Shown here: piece after piece, positions 8,016-17,245 of the stretch
Layout: each line of letters starts with the position of its first letter
Position numbering within the stretch: the stretch's first letter is position 1
DNA from: Streptomyces sp. NBC_00536
Lineage (GTDB): Bacteria; Actinomycetota; Actinomycetes; Streptomycetales; Streptomycetaceae
Length of the DNA stretch: 64,000 nucleotides
Direction of reading: 5' to 3'
Assembly: GCF_036346295.1 (NCBI RefSeq)
Contig: NZ_CP107819.1
Location: 1,798,001-1,862,000, forward strand
Translations under genes and position numbers: made by a program
The notes under the pieces: model-generated
What the model saw: only the letters and a program-made list of their open reading frames with translations
Databases searched by the model: none
What the model was told of the DNA's origin: nothing

Positions 8016-8088
8016 GCTCGGAAGGTAGGTGTCCCCCGGTAACCCCAACAAGACGTCGGCGCGTGAGCAATACGAGCAAAACCCCAGC

Positions 8089-10287
8089 TCAGGGCAGGGG
8101 CGCCAGCTCCACGGGGAACCCGTTGAGCACGGCGGTCCCGGACAGCGGGTCCAGCCGGGAGCCGTCGAGGAGCTGATTGACATTGGCTCCGGGCACCACC
8201 GCGGCGGCGCCCAGACGGGTGCCGGGCCGGTCGTGACCCCAGCCGTGCGGAAGGCTGACCACCCCGGCGCGGATGGTGTCGGTGACCTCGACCGGGACCT
8301 CCAGGCTGCCGCCGTCGGCCGTGATCCTGGCCCGGCCGCCGTCGGCGAGGCCGAGGCGTCCGGCGTCGTCCGGGTGGACGTGCAGGGTGCAGCGGTTGGA
8401 ACCGCCGGTCAGGGACGGGACGTTGTGCAGCCAGCTGTTGTTGGACCGCAGGTGGCGGCGGCCCACGAGGACGAGGGCGGCGGGGCGGTCGGCGAGCGCG
8501 CCCCGCAGTCTGGGCAGGTCGGCGGCGATCGGCTCCGGCAGCAGCTCGATCCTGCCGCTGCGGGTCTTGAGCAGCCCTGGCAGCCGGGAGGCGAGCGGGC
8601 CGAGGTCCACGCCGTGCGGATCGTGGCGCAGGTCTTCGAGGATGAGGTCGTACGGGCCCAGGCGGAGCATCATGTCGAGCCGCCGCTCGGGGCCGTTGCG
8701 GCCCGCCAGCATCCGGGCCCACGTCTGGGGGTCGGTGCCGGAGAGCGGCGAGCGCGGATCGGCGGCGGCCCGCGCCAGGGTGTCCGCGATGACGGCTTCA
8801 TCCACGGCCCGGGGATCGCCGCCGTGCCGCCCGGAGACGGCGAGGATCAACCGGGCGTGGATCTCGCACTCGTCCATCCGCCCCTCCTCCAGCGGGATGG
8901 CGGGGGGCGAATAGCGAGCCTGGTTGCGGACGGCGAAGCCGTTGAAGGCGAAGTCGAAGTGGGCGCTCTGCGCGGGCGGCGGCGGGGGCAGGACGACATG
9001 GGCGTGACGCGAGGTCTCGTTGAGGTAGGGGTCGACCGAGATCATGAAGTCGAGACCGGACAGCGCCCGGTCGAGCCGGTCCCCGTCGGGCGCGGACAGC
9101 ACCGGGTTGGCGGCGACGGCGATCACCACCCGGATCTGCCCCTCCCCCGGGGTTTCGATCTCCTCGGCGAGGGCGGCCATGGGCAGTTCGCCCTTGACCT
9201 CGGGGTGGCCGGAGACCCGGCTCGCCCAGCGGCCGAGCGCGAACCCCCGGCCGGGCGCGGCGGGCCTGGGTGCCGGGGCGGTCGCGGAGAGCGGGAACAG
9301 CGCGCCGCCGGGGCGGTCCAGATTGCCCGTGAGGATGTTCAGTACGTCGACCAGCCAGCTGGCCAGGGTTCCGTGGGCGACGGTGCAGCTGCCGATGCGG
9401 GCATAGACGGCGGCGGTCGGGGCGGCGGCCAGGTCGCGGGCGAGCTGCCGGATCTCGTCGGCGCCGAGGTCGCAGGCGGGTGCGACCTCTTCCGGGGTGA
9501 ACGCGCGGAGGGCTTCGGAGAGTTCCCCGATCCCTTCGGTGTGTTCCGTGAGCCTTCCGGGGTCGGTGAGCTTCTCGGCGAGCAGGGTGTGCGCGAGGGC
9601 CGCGAGCAGCAGGGCGTCGCTGCCCGGGCGCGGTGCGAGGTGGCGGTCCGCGAGGCGCGCGGTGCGGGTGCGGCGCGGGTCGACGACGACGAGGGTGCCG
9701 CCGCGGGCGCGCAGCGCCTTCAGCCGCCCGGGGAAGTCGGGGGCGGTGCACAGGGAGCCGTTGGAGTCGACCGGGTTGGCGCCGATGAGCAGCAGGAAGT
9801 CGGTGCGGTCGAGGTCGGGCACCGGGATCGCGAAGGGGTCGCCGAAGAGCAGGCCGCTGGAGACGTGCTTGGGCATCTGGTCGAGGGTGCTGGCGGTGAA
9901 GAGGTTGCGGGTGGCGAGGGCCTTGAGCAGCAGGGGCGGGTAGAGGGCGCCGGCCATGGTGTGGGTGTTGGGGTTGCCCAGGACGACTCCGGCGCACTGG
10001 GGTCCGTAGCGCGCGGTGAGCGTGGGAACGGCGGCGGCGATGGCGTCGAAGGCCTCGTCCCAGGTGGCCTCCTGGAGCCTGCCGTCGCGGCGGACGAGCG
10101 GGGTGCGCAGCCGGTCGGGGTCGGCGTCGAGGGCGCCGAATGCCGCGCCCTTGGGGCAGATGAACCCGCGGCTGAAGATGTCCTCCCGGTCGCCGCGGGC
10201 CCCGGTGACGGCGGTGCCCTCGATGGTCAGGGTGAGGCCGCAGGTGGCTTCGCACAGGGGGCAGATGCGCAGGGCGGTACGGGGCAT
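8089..10287 (-). CDS. Molybdopterin-dependent oxidoreductase, 4Fe-4S type
   Basis: A 732-residue catalytic subunit of the molybdopterin (DMSO reductase-like) superfamily. The N-terminus binds a 4Fe-4S cluster through CPLCEATCGLTL and a later ICPKG. Then come the bis-MGD domains, for example DRTDFLLLIGANPVDSNG, LVVVDPRRTRTARLADRHL and IGSCTVAHGTLASWLVDVLNILTGNLDRPGG. The C-terminal domain reads NVPSLTGGSNRCTLHVHPDDAGRLGLADG and VSLPHGWGHD. No Tat signal is visible, so it should be cytoplasmic, near formate dehydrogenase H or assimilatory nitrate reductase types. The ATG at 10287 follows GGAGG by six bases. Substrate and electron partner are not encoded alongside, so no specific name is given. 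Confidence 0.9.
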   Translation of the reverse strand: MPRTALRICPLCEATCGLTLTIEGTAVTGARGDREDIFSRGFICPKGAAFGALDADPDRLRTPLVRRDGRLQEATWDEAFDAIAAAVPTLTARYGPQCAGVVLGNPNTHTMAGALYPPLLLKALATRNLFTASTLDQMPKHVSSGLLFGDPFAIPVPDLDRTDFLLLIGANPVDSNGSLCTAPDFPGRLKALRARGGTLVVVDPRRTRTARLADRHLAPRPGSDALLLAALAHTLLAEKLTDPGRLTEHTEGIGELSEALRAFTPEEVAPACDLGADEIRQLARDLAAAPTAAVYARIGSCTVAHGTLASWLVDVLNILTGNLDRPGGALFPLSATAPAPRPAAPGRGFALGRWASRVSGHPEVKGELPMAALAEEIETPGEGQIRVVIAVAANPVLSAPDGDRLDRALSGLDFMISVDPYLNETSRHAHVVLPPPPPAQSAHFDFAFNGFAVRNQARYSPPAIPLEEGRMDECEIHARLILAVSGRHGGDPRAVDEAVIADTLARAAADPRSPLSGTDPQTWARMLAGRNGPERRLDMMLRLGPYDLILEDLRHDPHGVDLGPLASRLPGLLKTRSGRIELLPEPIAADLPRLRGALADRPAALVLVGRRHLRSNNSWLHNVPSLTGGSNRCTLHVHPDDAGRLGLADGGRARITADGGSLEVPVEVTDTIRAGVVSLPHGWGHDRPGTRLGAAAVVPGANVNQLLDGSRLDPLSGTAVLNGFPVELAPLP

Positions 10288-10447
10288 GGGCCCTCCTGGG
10301 ACGGCAGGCTGCGGCGGCACGCGGGCGGCCCGAGCATACCGACCGGTACGGAGGTTGGGGAGACCCTCGCGCACACGAACCCGCACGGGAGACGCGCCGG
10401 GCACGGACCGGGGCGCCGAGTGGGCACGGACCGGGGGCGCCGAGCGG

Positions 10448-11077
10448 TCAGTCCAGGACGCGGGCGAGATAGGCGTGCATCATCGCGCGGATCTCGTCGA
10501 TGATGTCGGGGTCTCCGGACGGGGCGGTCCGGAAGGCGAGTTGGACGAGGGCGTCGGTGGCTTCGACGGCGACCAGGACCACGCGCCGCAGGGCCCGGTC
10601 GGGGGTGCGGCCCAGGTGGAGGCAGAGGAGCTCGGTGAGGCGGGCGGCGACCAGGTCGTTGGGGTCGGCGGGGTCGGCCGCCTCGCTCGACGGCGGCGGG
10701 GGCACGCCGAAATCGACCAGCGCGAAGCCGGGGACGCTGCGCTTCATCGCGAGGTACTCGTCGAGGACCGCGTCGACGGCGGGCCGCCAGTCCACGGCCG
10801 GGAGCGCGGCGAGCCGCGCGGTGATGCCCTCGGCGTACCGGTCGAGGTTGCGCTCGGCGAGGGCGTAGGCCATGGCCCGTTTGTTGCCGAAGAAACGGTA
10901 GACCGAGCCGATCGGGACGCCCGCGCGGACGGCGACGGCCCGGGTGCTCAGGTTCTCGTACCCGGTCTCGTCGAGGAGTTCGGCGCAGGCGTCGAGGATC
11001 CGGGCGAGCCGGTCGGCGCTGCGCTGCTGGATCGGGGCGCGGCGCAGGGGGTGGGCTGGAGGCACGGGGTCCATCAT
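10448..11077 (-). CDS. TetR family transcriptional regulator
   Basis: A 209-residue regulator with helix-turn-helix ENLSTRAVAVRAGVPIGSVYRFFGNKRAMAYALAERN (about residues 42-78) and a helical C-terminal domain. Two ATG codons in a row (11077, 11074) follow GAGGACC. It starts only 15 bp after the stop of the membrane protein gene, so it may be the last gene of the beta-helix/lipoprotein/membrane operon. It lies 160 bp ahead of the molybdoenzyme gene and could equally regulate that. The target is unknown. Confidence 0.9.
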   Translation of the reverse strand: MMDPVPPAHPLRRAPIQQRSADRLARILDACAELLDETGYENLSTRAVAVRAGVPIGSVYRFFGNKRAMAYALAERNLDRYAEGITARLAALPAVDWRPAVDAVLDEYLAMKRSVPGFALVDFGVPPPPSSEAADPADPNDLVAARLTELLCLHLGRTPDRALRRVVLVAVEATDALVQLAFRTAPSGDPDIIDEIRAMMHAYLARVLD

Positions 11078-11092
11078 GCCGGTCCTCGGTTC

Positions 11093-12616
11093 TCAGTTCA
11101 GCAGGAGGCTCAGCCCCCCGACGGTGTACGTGATCATCAGCGCGAGCAGGGGCAGTTGACCGGCGACGGCCCGGGCCGGCGGGAAGAGGCGCACCGAGCG
11201 GTCGTGCGCGGCGATGACCCCGAGGACGTGGCCCGTGACGACGGCGATGACCTGGAGGGCGGCGAGACCGCCGGGATCCAGGGGCGGGGCGGGAGCGGGC
11301 ACGTCGTCACCACCCCCCGCAATGATTACTGTGCGTGACGCTTCCGTGACGAACAACGAGAAATAGTGGGCCACGAGGTAACCGAGAGCGATCGGAAGGA
11401 GGGAATGGGCGAATGCGGTCAGGGGGCCCGGCAGCGGGCCGGAGACCAGGCGGGTGGCCGCGGCGCAGAGGCCGTAGAGCGTGGCGACGAGGGTGACGGA
11501 GCCGAGGAGTCCGAGCGTGGCCGCGGGGGTGCGGCCGAGAGGGGAGGTCTGAATGGTGTTGATCCACCAAGGGCTGTCGGAAAAGCCGTCGTAGGCGGTC
11601 GATCCGAGCAGGACGCAGACGGTGGCGACGAGTCCGGGCCGCTCGGGTGTCCCGTCGAGTCCGTGGAAGGGGTTGCGGAGGACAAGGCGGCCGTCGTCAC
11701 GTCGGCCGAGGGGGGAGAAGCGGGCCAGGAGGGTGGAGTAGGCCTCGAAGGGGTCGCCTTCGGCGAACCACGATTCGCCGAAGCGGGCCGCGAGGCCGAG
11801 TTGGGCGGTGACGAAGACGGCGAAGGCGGTGAGGAGGGTGGTGCGCGAAGCGGGGTCCGGGGAGACGAGTTCGAGCCAGGTGAATCCGAAGAGGCCGAGG
11901 GCGGCGGGCCAGAGGCCGAGACGGGACGGAAGGGGGTGTGAGGGCCGCTGCGGACCACGGCGGGCGGGCAGGACGCGGCGGAGCGAGGGACGCAGCGGCC
12001 GGTGCAGCAGCCGGTGCAGGGTGCGCAGTGGGTTGAGCAGGCTCCAGACGGGGCCGAGGAGGAGGGAGGCCGGGACGAGCCCGACCCAGAGCAGGACGTA
12101 GACGGCGCCCGGGGCGGGATTGCGGGCGGGGTCATCGGGACCGAAGAGGAGGTGCAGCAGGACGAAGAGGGCAGCGGCGAGTCCGAGGACGCGCACTGCG
12201 GTCCGGGTGGCCGGCGCGTCGGCCACCCGCTGGACGGCGGCGGGCAGCGGGCGCCCGGAGCGGTTGCCCTGAAAACGGGAGGTGGACCAGAGCAGGCCCA
12301 GTGCGAGAAAGGAGACGAAGAGCGCGGTGAAGGCACCGGCGAAGGCGTAGAACGGCGAGATCGGGAGATCGTGCTGGGAGCCGATGCCGTGGGCGAGGGT
12401 GGTGAGCGGATCACCGAGGTGGCCGGTGAGGCGATCGGCGACGTGACCGGTGAGGTGACCGGCCAGGTCATCGGCGTGAGCACTCCGGAGCCCGTTCGGG
12501 GCGGATAGCGGTGTCGGGCCCGGCACCGGTGTCCCGCCCGGGAGCGGGGCCGGGGCCGCGCCGGTGAACAGGGCCGGTGCCGCACCCGGGAACAGCGCGG
12601 CCGGTGCCGGGGTCAC
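11093..12616 (-). CDS. Polytopic membrane protein of unknown function
   Basis: A 507-residue protein with a Pro/Ala-rich N-terminus and about eight hydrophobic stretches, for example FYAFAGAFTALFVSFLALGLLW, TAVRVLGLAAALFVLLHLLFG and AVYVLLWVGLVPASLLLGPVWSLL written here in part only. The last helices end in LLALMITYTVGGLSLLLN. I recognise no domain. Its GTG start overlaps the stop of the upstream cupredoxin-like lipoprotein gene (GTGA), so translation is coupled. Context suggests a membrane partner for the surface beta-helix protein and the lipoprotein, perhaps linked to metal or redox handling; that is inference only. Confidence 0.75.
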   Translation of the reverse strand: MTPAPAALFPGAAPALFTGAAPAPLPGGTPVPGPTPLSAPNGLRSAHADDLAGHLTGHVADRLTGHLGDPLTTLAHGIGSQHDLPISPFYAFAGAFTALFVSFLALGLLWSTSRFQGNRSGRPLPAAVQRVADAPATRTAVRVLGLAAALFVLLHLLFGPDDPARNPAPGAVYVLLWVGLVPASLLLGPVWSLLNPLRTLHRLLHRPLRPSLRRVLPARRGPQRPSHPLPSRLGLWPAALGLFGFTWLELVSPDPASRTTLLTAFAVFVTAQLGLAARFGESWFAEGDPFEAYSTLLARFSPLGRRDDGRLVLRNPFHGLDGTPERPGLVATVCVLLGSTAYDGFSDSPWWINTIQTSPLGRTPAATLGLLGSVTLVATLYGLCAAATRLVSGPLPGPLTAFAHSLLPIALGYLVAHYFSLFVTEASRTVIIAGGGDDVPAPAPPLDPGGLAALQVIAVVTGHVLGVIAAHDRSVRLFPPARAVAGQLPLLALMITYTVGGLSLLLN

Positions 12617-13572
12617 CGGACGAGGAGCTGGGTCAGGACGAGGCCGGACTCGTGGGTCTCGACCTCGAAGAGGCCCGTGCGGTCGACCGTGAGGACCAGG
12701 GTGGCCTCCTGGCCCGCGGGGAGCGGCAGTTCCTTGTCGTAGCCGTGGACGTGCAGGGTGTCCGCGCGATCGCTGGTGACCCGCAGCGCGACCCGCTCAC
12801 CGCGCTTCAGTTCCGTCCGGCCGGGGGCGGGGGTGACCTTGCCCGCGCGAACGGCGATGGTGACGGTCCGGTCGGCCGCGGCGGCCGGGTCCGGGGCCGG
12901 TGCCCGGACCGGCGGCGGGGAGGGTGACGGGGCCGGGGCTCCGGGGGTGGCGTGGTCGTGGCCCGCCGGGCCCGGGGCGGGCGCGGTGAGCTGGGCCGTG
13001 GCCTCCACCGGCTTGCCCTCGACCGCCCAGGCGGTGTGGTCGTCCGCGTAGAGGCGGACGGTCAGGGTGTGCGCGCCTTCGGGCACCTGGGTGGCGGACA
13101 GGTGGTACCAGGGGCCGTACAGCCGGGCCAGTTTGCGGCCGTCGAGCAGGAGGTGGGCGTGGCCACCACCGGCGAGGGCTGCGCCGCCCACGCTGTCGGG
13201 GGTGAAGCGGAAGTTGCCCACCTCCAGCTGGAGGTTCCAGCCGTCCTCGCTGTCGGGGCGGAGGGCGAGCTTCACCTCGGGCGCGCCCTTCGCCGGGACC
13301 TGGCGCAGCCGGTGGCCCGCCTCGTCCTGGGTGTCCAGCAGGGTGCCGACGCTGCCGGAGGCCTGCTGGTGGGTGGTTCCGGGCTTGTGGTGGGTGGTGG
13401 CCCGCCCGCCGCAGCCGGCCGTACCGGCCACGGCGAGCAGGAACAGCGCCGCGCAGGCCACCGTCCGGCGGGCCCGCCCGGTCCGGGGGCGGGTGCGGGT
13501 CCGGGGGCCGGGGCCGGGGTGCGGGCGGGAGTACGGCGGCCCGGGCGGCGTCGGCCGCTCCCCGGCGCTCAC
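12613..13572 (-). CDS. Lipoprotein with cupredoxin-like C-terminal domain
   Basis: A 319-residue exported protein. An Arg-rich N-terminus and hydrophobic core (TVACAALFLLAVAGTAGC) end in a lipobox-like TAGC, predicting lipid attachment. A first beta domain (about residues 95-205: HAHLLLDGRKLARLYGPWYHLS) is followed by a Pro/Ala linker and a C-terminal beta domain (about 240-319) with DTLHVHGYDKELPLPAG and FEVETHESGLVLTQLLVR. The latter resembles cupredoxin folds, where the paired His and acidic residues could bind copper, but the usual Cys/Met ligand set is not clear. Start and stop overlap both neighbours by GTGA, placing it in a coupled three-gene unit. Confidence 0.78.
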   Translation of the reverse strand: MSAGERPTPPGPPYSRPHPGPGPRTRTRPRTGRARRTVACAALFLLAVAGTAGCGGRATTHHKPGTTHQQASGSVGTLLDTQDEAGHRLRQVPAKGAPEVKLALRPDSEDGWNLQLEVGNFRFTPDSVGGAALAGGGHAHLLLDGRKLARLYGPWYHLSATQVPEGAHTLTVRLYADDHTAWAVEGKPVEATAQLTAPAPGPAGHDHATPGAPAPSPSPPPVRAPAPDPAAAADRTVTIAVRAGKVTPAPGRTELKRGERVALRVTSDRADTLHVHGYDKELPLPAGQEATLVLTVDRTGLFEVETHESGLVLTQLLVR

Positions 13573-15752
13573 GCGGCACCGCCCGGGGCGGAGGTCGGGG
13601 CGCCGTCCGGGGTGGGGGCCGGGGTGGGGGCCGGGTGCGCCGGGATGGGGGCGCGGTCGGCGCCGCCGTCGCCGCCGTCGCTCGTACCGCCGTCGCTCGT
13701 ACCGCCGCCGTCACCGGTGGTGGGGGCGGCGGTGCGGGGCGGGCCGGGGCGGGCGGAGGCGATCACGGCCCACAGCACCCAGATGACGGCCACCAGAGCG
13801 CGGATCCACGCGGGGCTGAGCGGGATCCACGGAATCATCAGCACGGCCTTGTCGAAGGCGTCGAGCAGGGTCAGTGCGCCGAGCAGCAGGGTCAGCCGCG
13901 CCAGCCAGGGGCGGCCGGGCCGCAGTGCGACACCCGTCCCCGTCCACCACAACCCGAGGAGGAGCAACGCGAGAGCCGGGACGAAGGTGGTGGTCAGTGC
14001 CATCGTGGACCCGGCGACGTCCAGGGCGAGCCCGGCCAGGCCGAGCAGCGCGGCGAGCGTGCCCAGCCGGGAGCCGCGCAGCCGTCGCCACCACAGCACC
14101 CCGCCGACCAGGGCCAGTACCACCGCGACGGCCAGCGCGATCTGGGTCTCCACCCGCTCCAGGCCCCGGGCGCCGTACCAGTCGCACCCGGCCGGGAGCT
14201 TGCGTGCCTGGACGTTGTAGTCGGCGCAGACGAGCAGCTGGGCCAGCTTGACCGGTTCTCCCGCGAGCCGGGCCGAGCCGCCCGACACCTCGCCGCGCGC
14301 CGCACCGCACTGCGGGAGCGTGCCGGGGGTGGAGCCGTCGGGTCCGTCCTGCCAGCAGTTGCCCTTGCCCTGGCCGTCCCACCACACGTCCGCGCCGTTG
14401 GGCCGGGAGGCCCCGGACTTGTCCTTGCCCAGGACGTTGCCCGCGTAGCGGTTGTGGTGCGAGGTGTCGGCCTGCTTGCTCCAGGCCGATTCGCCCCGGA
14501 TGAAGGCGGGGACCGCGCTCAGGAAGAATCCGGCGCGCCGGTGTCCGTAGACCCAGTTGTTCTCGTACACGTTCCAGTTGCCGCCCGCGGTGATGATGCC
14601 GGTGCCCGGCGGCATGGAGATCTGCGGGCAGACCACGCCCTGTTCGTAGCCCCGGTCGACGGGCGCCTTGGCACAGGTGCCGTCGGCGACGTACGGGTAG
14701 AAGTCCTCGTTGTTGTCGTGGATCAGGTTCCGCTCGAACAGGGCGTGGTTCTGCGGGAGTCCGGGGTGGCCGGGGAAGGCGCTGTCCATCGAGGCGCCGC
14801 CCATGTTGCCGTCGAACTCGTTGTCGTGCACCCACACCGAGTCGCCCGCGGTTCCCGAGTATCCGACCATGTTGTGGTGGCTCCGGCAGCCGGTGATCTC
14901 GATGGAGTGGCGCGGGACGTCGTAGCCGCGGCCGTCGTTGATGTCGGAGGCGCTGCCGGGGTAGATGCCGGAGTCCCCGTTGCCGTAGGACTCGCAGTTC
15001 TTGTAGAGGCCGTGGTCGCTGGCGAAGGTCAGGAAGCCGTATTCGTCGTTCCAGCGGGTCAGGACGTCATCGATGACGAAGCCGTCGCCCGCCAGCACGT
15101 ACAGCGAGTTGAAGGTCGTGCGCTGTGCGGTGAAGTTCCGGAAGTAGATCCCGTCGGACTTGTCGGCCCGGATGGCGTTCAGCTTCTGGTACTTGGCGTC
15201 GATCACGACGTCCTGCCGGGATGCTCCGGTGCCCTCGATCTGGAGGTTCTTCTTGCCGAGGATGGCCACGAGGTTCTGGTTGTGGCGGCACTCCACCTGC
15301 TGCTCGTAGGACAGGATCTGGTAGCCGAGCGCGGAGTTGGGGGCTTTCAGCGCCGCGCACTCGCCCGTCGGCTTGGGCAGCGAGGGCTCTTCCTCGTACA
15401 GGCCGGGCAGGATCGCGATGTTCATCCCGGGGCGGTCGACGGCGTCGACGGCGGCCTGGAGATCGCGGTAGCCGGACTTCTCGCAGCGGTCGTACAGGGC
15501 GAGGTTGCGCTGCCTGAGCGCTTCGGGGAATCCGGCGGTCCGGCGTTCGAAGTCGGGGCGGCCGGTCTTGCAGACGAGGAGATCGGGTTCGCCCGTGCGG
15601 TACTCCGGCACGCTTCCGGAGCCGTCGGGGAGGGTGACCGGGCGCTCCTCGTGGGCCTGCGCGGCGGGCGCGGCGGCGAAGAGGGCGAGAAGGGAGAGGA
15701 GGGCGGCGAGGAGAGCCGCCGGCACGGCAGGGAACCTGCGGATCCACGACAT
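13569..15752 (-). CDS. Secreted right-handed beta-helix protein with C-terminal membrane domain
   Basis: About 727 residues. An N-terminal signal peptide (FPAVPAALLAALLSLLALFAAAPAAQAHE) leads into a beta-helix region with repeated turns such as SDGIYFRNFTAQRTTFNSLYVL, EYGFLTFASDHGLYKNCESYG and SIEITGCRSHHNMVGYSG, typical of Pbl/carbohydrate-binding beta-helices. Near residue 545 it changes to four or five membrane helices and ends in a Gly/Thr/Pro-rich tail, so the helix should face outside. The start at 15752 (MSWIRRF) has no ribosome site but TACTCT lies seven bases upstream, consistent with a leaderless message. It is the first gene of the coupled operon with the cupredoxin-like lipoprotein. 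Function unknown; no lyase active site is obvious. Confidence 0.82.
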   Translation of the reverse strand: MSWIRRFPAVPAALLAALLSLLALFAAAPAAQAHEERPVTLPDGSGSVPEYRTGEPDLLVCKTGRPDFERRTAGFPEALRQRNLALYDRCEKSGYRDLQAAVDAVDRPGMNIAILPGLYEEEPSLPKPTGECAALKAPNSALGYQILSYEQQVECRHNQNLVAILGKKNLQIEGTGASRQDVVIDAKYQKLNAIRADKSDGIYFRNFTAQRTTFNSLYVLAGDGFVIDDVLTRWNDEYGFLTFASDHGLYKNCESYGNGDSGIYPGSASDINDGRGYDVPRHSIEITGCRSHHNMVGYSGTAGDSVWVHDNEFDGNMGGASMDSAFPGHPGLPQNHALFERNLIHDNNEDFYPYVADGTCAKAPVDRGYEQGVVCPQISMPPGTGIITAGGNWNVYENNWVYGHRRAGFFLSAVPAFIRGESAWSKQADTSHHNRYAGNVLGKDKSGASRPNGADVWWDGQGKGNCWQDGPDGSTPGTLPQCGAARGEVSGGSARLAGEPVKLAQLLVCADYNVQARKLPAGCDWYGARGLERVETQIALAVAVVLALVGGVLWWRRLRGSRLGTLAALLGLAGLALDVAGSTMALTTTFVPALALLLLGLWWTGTGVALRPGRPWLARLTLLLGALTLLDAFDKAVLMIPWIPLSPAWIRALVAVIWVLWAVIASARPGPPRTAAPTTGDGGGTSDGGTSDGGDGGADRAPIPAHPAPTPAPTPDGAPTSAPGGAA

Positions 15753-15823
15753 GCGCGTGAGAGTAGAGCAATGTTCATGTTTTGGGATCCCCGCTCGCAC
15801 GAATCGTTGGCCCGGGGTGCCCG

Positions 15824-15867
15824 TTGACGTCGGAGCCGCGGAATCCTACTGTCGACCATAGGATTCC
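15824..15867 (+). promoter_or_regulatory. hmgA promoter with overlapping operator
   Basis: TTGACG (15824-15829) and TACTGT (15847-15852) are 17 bp apart, a good vegetative-type promoter for hmgA. A perfect 9-bp inverted repeat, GGAATCCTA (15840-15848) and TAGGATTCC (15859-15867) with a 10-bp spacer, overlaps the -10 box. Binding there would block RNA polymerase. The GntR gene after hmgA is the obvious candidate; this is inference. Confidence 0.75.
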
Positions 15868-15888
15868 TTCGACGGAGCGGGAGCAGCG

Positions 15889-17202
15889 ATGAGCGAGCAG
15901 GCCAGGAAGACGGCGGAGGGGCTGGAGTACCTCACCGGCTTCGGCAACGAGCACAGCTCGGAGGCGGTTCCCGGGGCCCTGCCGGTCGGCCGGAACTCGC
16001 CCCAGCGCGCCGGGCTCGGCCTCTACGCCGAGCAGCTCAGCGGGAGCGCCTTCACCGAGCCGCGCCCCCACAACCACCGCTCCTGGCTCTACCGCATCCG
16101 CCCCTCCGCCGCGCACCCGCCCTTCACCCGCATCGGCAACGGCGCCCTGCGCAGCGCCCCCTTCACCGAGTCCGTCCCGGACCCCAACCGGCTGCGCTGG
16201 AACCCGCTGCCCGCGCCGGCCCCCGGCACCGACTTCGTGGCCGGCCTGTGGACCCTCGGCGGCAACGGCGATGTCACGCAGCGCACCGGCATGGCCATCC
16301 ACCTCTACGCCGCCGACACCTCGATGACCGACCGGGCGTTCAGCGACTCCGACGGCGAGCTGCTGATCGTCCCGGAGCAGGGCGGGCTCCTGCTGCGCAC
16401 CGAGTTCGGCCTGCTCAGCGCCCGCCCGGGCGAGATCGCGCTGATCCCGCGCGGGGTCCGCTTCCGGGTGGAGCTGCTCGACGCCACCGCCCGCGGCTAT
16501 GTGTGCGAGAACTACGGCCGCCCCTTCGAGCTGCCCCACCTCGGCCCGATCGGAGCCAACGGCCTGGCGGCGGCGCGGGACTTCCAGGCGCCGGTGGCGG
16601 CGTACGAGGACGACGACCGGCCGGTCGAGGTGGTCAACAAGTTCTGCGGCAACCTCTGGTCCGCCACCTACGACCACTCCCCGCTCGACGTGGTCGCCTG
16701 GCACGGCTCGCACGTCCCGTACGTCTACGACCTGCGGCGTTTCAACGTCCTGGGCAGCATCAGCTACGACCACCCCGACCCCTCGATCTTCACCGTCCTC
16801 ACGGCGCCCTCCGACACCCCGGGCCTCGCGGGCGTCGACTTCGTGGTCTTCGCACCGCGCTGGCTGGTCGGCGAGGACACCTTCCGGCCGCCCTACTTCC
16901 ACCGCAACGTGATGAGCGAGTACATGGGCCTGATCGAAGGGGCCTACGACGCCAAGGCGGAGGGGTTCGTCCCGGGCGGCGGCTCCCTGCACAACATGAT
17001 GTCCGCGCACGGCCCGGACCGGGAGACCTTCGACCGTGCGAGCGCCGCCGAGCTGAAACCGCAGAAGATCGAGGACGGCCTGGCCTTCATGTTCGAGACC
17101 CGCTGGCCGGTCACCGCGACCGCCCAGGCGGCCGGCGCGGACCACCTCCAGCCCGGCTACGACGACGTCTGGCAGGGGCTCGAACGGCACTTCCGCGCCT
17201 AA
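15889..17202 (+). CDS. hmgA: Homogentisate 1,2-dioxygenase
   Basis: A 437-residue protein matching the family along its length, beginning [21 protein letters not shown]. It opens the ring of homogentisate to maleylacetoacetate in tyrosine and phenylalanine breakdown. The iron-binding residues are visible in [14 protein letters not shown] (His and Glu) and [11 protein letters not shown] (His). The ATG at 15889 follows GGAGCGGGAG. Upstream is a well-formed promoter with an overlapping palindrome; downstream, 43 bp away, is a GntR/UTRA regulator on the same strand. The fumarylacetoacetase and isomerase genes are not in the window. Confidence 0.97.
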   Translation: MSEQARKTAEGLEYLTGFGNEHSSEAVPGALPVGRNSPQRAGLGLYAEQLSGSAFTEPRPHNHRSWLYRIRPSAAHPPFTRIGNGALRSAPFTESVPDPNRLRWNPLPAPAPGTDFVAGLWTLGGNGDVTQRTGMAIHLYAADTSMTDRAFSDSDGELLIVPEQGGLLLRTEFGLLSARPGEIALIPRGVRFRVELLDATARGYVCENYGRPFELPHLGPIGANGLAAARDFQAPVAAYEDDDRPVEVVNKFCGNLWSATYDHSPLDVVAWHGSHVPYVYDLRRFNVLGSISYDHPDPSIFTVLTAPSDTPGLAGVDFVVFAPRWLVGEDTFRPPYFHRNVMSEYMGLIEGAYDAKAEGFVPGGGSLHNMMSAHGPDRETFDRASAAELKPQKIEDGLAFMFETRWPVTATAQAAGADHLQPGYDDVWQGLERHFRA

Positions 17203-17245
17203 CATCGCAGCACCCCGCCTTGTCCACCCGTACGGAGACCCGCCC

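Noticed and set aside
8016..8183. N-terminal extension of the CitMHS carrier
   Set aside because: The added residues overlap the molybdoenzyme end and look like shadow coding; the family start fits MLTFLGF.
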